This document shows, one piece after another, positions 61,208 through 64,000 of a DNA stretch of 64,000 nucleotides (positions are counted from its first letter, which is position 1; each line of letters opens with the position of its first letter). The DNA comes from Agapanthus africanus. Its lineage: Eukaryota > Streptophyta > Magnoliopsida > Asparagales > Amaryllidaceae. A program made the position numbers and the translations under genes. The stretch covers positions 380,144,137-380,208,136 of the forward strand of contig JASDDO010000006.1 in the NCBI GenBank assembly GCA_030015575.1, in the 5' to 3' direction. Under the pieces are notes generated by a model. The model had not been told where the DNA came from, did no database searches, and saw only the letters and a list, made by a program, of their open reading frames with translations.

Positions 61208-61275
61208 TGGGAGGTATAGCTCATGTAGTAAAACTTTTTTAAAATGGGAGCACGCTGGTTCGACTTGTGAAGGGA
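61208..61275 (+). mobile_element. Second SINE-like tRNA-derived sequence
   Basis: GGTATAGCTCATGTAGTAAAA then CTGGTTCGACTTGTG gives an A-box/B-box pair in the opposite orientation to its neighbour at 61082-61180. The two would lie head to head. It is weak evidence on its own. Confidence 0.35.
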
Positions 61276-61863
61276 CAGCATAAAAAATGAAGTTAATATG
61301 AGCACATCTTTAAGATTTAACCTATCAATATAATAAGAGAATGAATCTTCTCGTCTCTCTCTGTAGTGGATAATTTCAATATTAATTTTAAAAAAGAAGA
61401 TCAAATAACATCAAGCCATCATATATATGTAATTAATTTGCACTCTCCAACTGTGTTAGAAACATCATCTTTGTAAGCCTTTGCTACAAATAATTTCTTC
61501 TCCTTTGATTTCCAGATCCATTGCAACTGAAGAGCTTGAAGCAAAGCTAAAATGGAGGCCATGAGCTGAAAAAAATACTTATCCTTAAGTTGGGTTTGTT
61601 TCTTTTGTGCTCTTCTTCACTCTTCTTGCATTACTTAGAACTAATCTGCACTGCTTCTTTCAGTTATTTTTCCACTTTGTTATGTTCTTGCTACATTAGA
61701 TAACTTTGTTCATACAAATAGCTTCTTTTCTTTGGCACTTCTCATTGATGTTCTTCACTATATATGGTTCCATTATCTTGTGCTCTAAATTCTGATGGAA
61801 AATCCTTGCTTGCCCTTGCCAAAAACTTAAATTTCCCACCCTCCATTAATTCAAACCCTAATT
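61276..61863. other. Intergenic stretch
   Basis: AT-rich. A short frame at about 61515-61563 (ending in a stop after KLKWRP) follows a tttccag acceptor-like site but has no identifiable partner exons. Nothing else is recognised. Confidence 0.5.
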
Positions 61864-63032
61864 CATTGTGATAGATTCCACAATCTGATCACTCTCAACT
61901 TCACTGAGACCGGCTCACTAGGACCAGAGATTGGACTTCTTGAACATCGACACTTGATCTTAGCTCCAACACTATCTCCGGTCCAATCCCATCTCAATTG
62001 GGCAATTGCAGCCAACTTAGATTCGTCGATCTTTCGAACAACTTATTCTCCGGCGAAATACCCGGGGCTCTCAAAAACCTCAACAGGCTCAACTAATTAT
62101 CCCTCTTCAACAATTCCCTTGGTGGAAAGATACCGGATTCCTTGTTTCAGATACGATATCTCGAATCGATATATCTCAACAAAAACAAATTCAACGGTTC
62201 GATCCCAGTTAGCATCGGAAACTCGACTAGGCTCACTGTTCTCTGGTTGAATGAAAATCACTTATCGAGCGTTTTTCCCGATTCGATTGGGAATTGCAGT
62301 CGGTTGCAAGAGCTCAATCTCGGTTACAACTTGTTGGCCGGGCCTCTTCCAGTGACGTTGAACAACATTAAAGGTCTAAACTTTGTGGACGCGAGTAGTA
62401 ACTCTCTAACGGGTAAGATCCCTTTAATATCGAGCGGTAGTTGCGATGCTCTTCAAGTGTTGTATTTATCATACAATCGATTTGAGGGCAGAATTCCACA
62501 AGGATTGGGAAATTGCAGTAGCTTGACGGAGCTTAACTTGGTTTACAATAGCTTATCAGGACAAATTCCATCCTCGATCGGTTTACTGGCCGAGCTTTCG
62601 GGTCTATATTTATGTGAAAACTATTTATCAGGCTCGATTCCAACCGAAATTGGTAATTGCATCTCATTGATAGATTTGGAGCTGTATCAAAACGAGCTCC
62701 ATGGGTCTCTTCCAAGAGAATTGGGGAAGCTGACTAGCTTGCAGACTGTCTTTGTTTACTAATCGTTTGACAGGAGAAGTTCCGATAGAGGTTTGGAGAA
62801 TTTCGATCCTTGAGAACGTCTCCCTTTATAATAACCAATTTAGCGGAGTCATACCTCAAGCACCGGGGATCGACAGCAGTTTGGTTCAGATCGACTTCAC
62901 TCATAATTACATTGTTGGTGAGATCCCTTGACATATTTGCTTGGGGAGGAAGTTGGTAGTTCTAAACTTGGCGTCTAATCTTCTTCGAGGAAACATGCCC
63001 GTCGATATCGGGAAGTACTCTACTTTGGCAAG
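61864..63032 (+). pseudogene. LRR receptor-like kinase fragment (PEPR-like), truncated
   Basis: At least a dozen 24-residue plant LRR units of the LxxLxxLxLxxNxLxGxIPxxIGN type. The order and wording, such as IPQGLGNCSSLTELNL and later CLGRKLVVLNLASNLL, resemble the ectodomain of PEPR1/PEPR2, receptors for plant Pep danger peptides. The longest open stretch is 62142-62762. Breaks visible: an early shift before 62000, an in-frame stop near 62095, a one-base shift near 62759 and an in-frame stop near 62928. The signal peptide, transmembrane segment and kinase are absent; similarity ends at about 63032. It is a host gene relic, not a working receptor. Confidence 0.85.
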
Positions 63033-64000
63033 TGTAACGACTGCACCATGATATCACTCTTGAACTATAGTACCTTGAATCCTTCCTTACTCTCCTGACG
63101 ATCATAACTCAACGAGGACCTTACCATTTATGTATTATTTTAAGTTCTCTCTTAAATCCGTCTTGAGTTCTTTCTTATCTTTCCTGATGATCAACTCTCG
63201 ACGATGAAGAAACAGAAGTTCGTACCCTTCATCTTTGTCATGACCTTTTCTTATTACCTCCTTAATTTCATCTGAATTTCTTGAATCTCTATTGATCCTT
63301 CTTGCCCGCACCTCTTAATATACCCCTTGCATACATTCTTGAAAAGTTTTTGATCACTCCTAGTAGTTCGTCCTAACTTTGGAACTTCTTGTAAGTGTAT
63401 ATGTGCTCCTTACCGTGACAATTACGACTATGCGGAATAAAAAACTTTAAAAACTTGCGCATAATATATTAAAATCTCAGGATACAAACCCAAACACTAA
63501 ACTAAACAAACCCTAACTAGAGTTTTAGCTACTAGGTTGGAATTACAACCTTTATAGACGGTCCTTCGGATCTTCTTATCCTCTTTTTAAATTCCTTGTT
63601 AGTACGGATCAAGCTTGGTCTTCGGCCTTCTCGTGTCGAAGACGATCCACCCGAGAGTATGGTTCAAGCTCTAACATCAAAAGTGATGTAACTAAAGTAT
63701 CTAGTTTGCTAATCTAGATAGTTTAGATGGTGTAGAGAATGTTTATTGGATTAATTTATCTCATTAACCCTAGGTTTCTCAACTCATGAGAGTGTTAGGG
63801 TTTGAGGAAGAAGAAGAGAGCAAAGGAGGAAAGAGAATGTGAAGTGAAGAATGAATGAAGAATGGCTAAAATGTTGATAACTATGAAGTATTTCTTTTTC
63901 AATAATAATCATAAGAATAATACAACAATGCTTCAATAGTTATCCAAATGAATGGGTCATCCCAAGTAGCCATGCTTCAACCATACTTAAATAACACCTC
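63033..64000. other. Unidentified, possibly repeat sequence after the LRR relic
   Basis: Begins TGTAACGACTGCACC, an LTR-like start, exactly where LRR similarity stops. A GTGACA at 63415-63420 could be an LTR end, but the flanks (gcaag and attac) do not match. An imperfect pair of phrases around ctttcttatctttcctgatgatc recurs (about 63087 and 63170). No gene is seen to the window end. Confidence 0.4.

Noticed and set aside
61515-61563. Last exon of an unknown gene (ending KLKWRP)
   Set aside because: Too short, with only an acceptor-like site and no partner exons identified.

Overview
This is a plant (angiosperm) nuclear window. The evidence is Ty3/gypsy LTR retrotransposons of plant-only lineages (Tat with two RNase H domains, and chromoviruses), a plant mobile domain gene, a Stowaway-type MITE, short GT-AG introns, a plant RRM protein gene and a plant LRR receptor-kinase fossil. 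I cannot name the species.

Positions 1-48552 form one nested stack of LTR retrotransposons. The outermost visible piece is a decayed plus-strand chromovirus end, element D (pol 43173-45700, LTR 45718-48552). A related LTR in the opposite orientation (41195-43172) abuts it, and next to that lies the minus-strand chromovirus B (1-41194, left end outside the window). B has been split by two elements. One is a 21.6-kb Tat/Ogre-like element on the minus strand (984-22543). The other is a 12.2-kb Tekay-like chromovirus on the plus strand (22882-35130, target duplication ATAAG on both sides). LTR divergence judged by eye agrees with this order: B about 4%, Tat about 2-3%, Tekay-like about 1%. A separate complete solo LTR of the B family (48601-51471) has matching CCAAC target duplications.

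The Tat element is the most unusual object. Its gag, protease and pol run leftward. On the opposite strand it carries a multi-exon plant mobile domain (PMD) gene (2700-7504) with its own TATA box, seven short candidate GT-AG introns and a poly(A) signal. Between that gene and pol lies about 3 kb of structured repeats: three arrays of five hairpins whose arms change but stay complementary, a 159-bp tandem repeat, and 60-bp units with a paired compensatory change. Its LTRs and the PMD leader are full of short palindromes with a TTT or AAA spacer. The B-family LTRs each hold a tRNA-like A-box/B-box/T-run module.

From 51472 onward the DNA looks like ordinary gene space. A host RNA-binding protein gene with two RRMs (nine exons, 312 residues, 52097-58292) has a last intron that looks like a U12-type AT-AC intron, and intron 6 contains a Stowaway MITE. 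After an intergenic stretch with SINE-like pieces comes a broken PEPR-like LRR receptor kinase fragment (61864-63032), cut off at a TG that may start another repeat.
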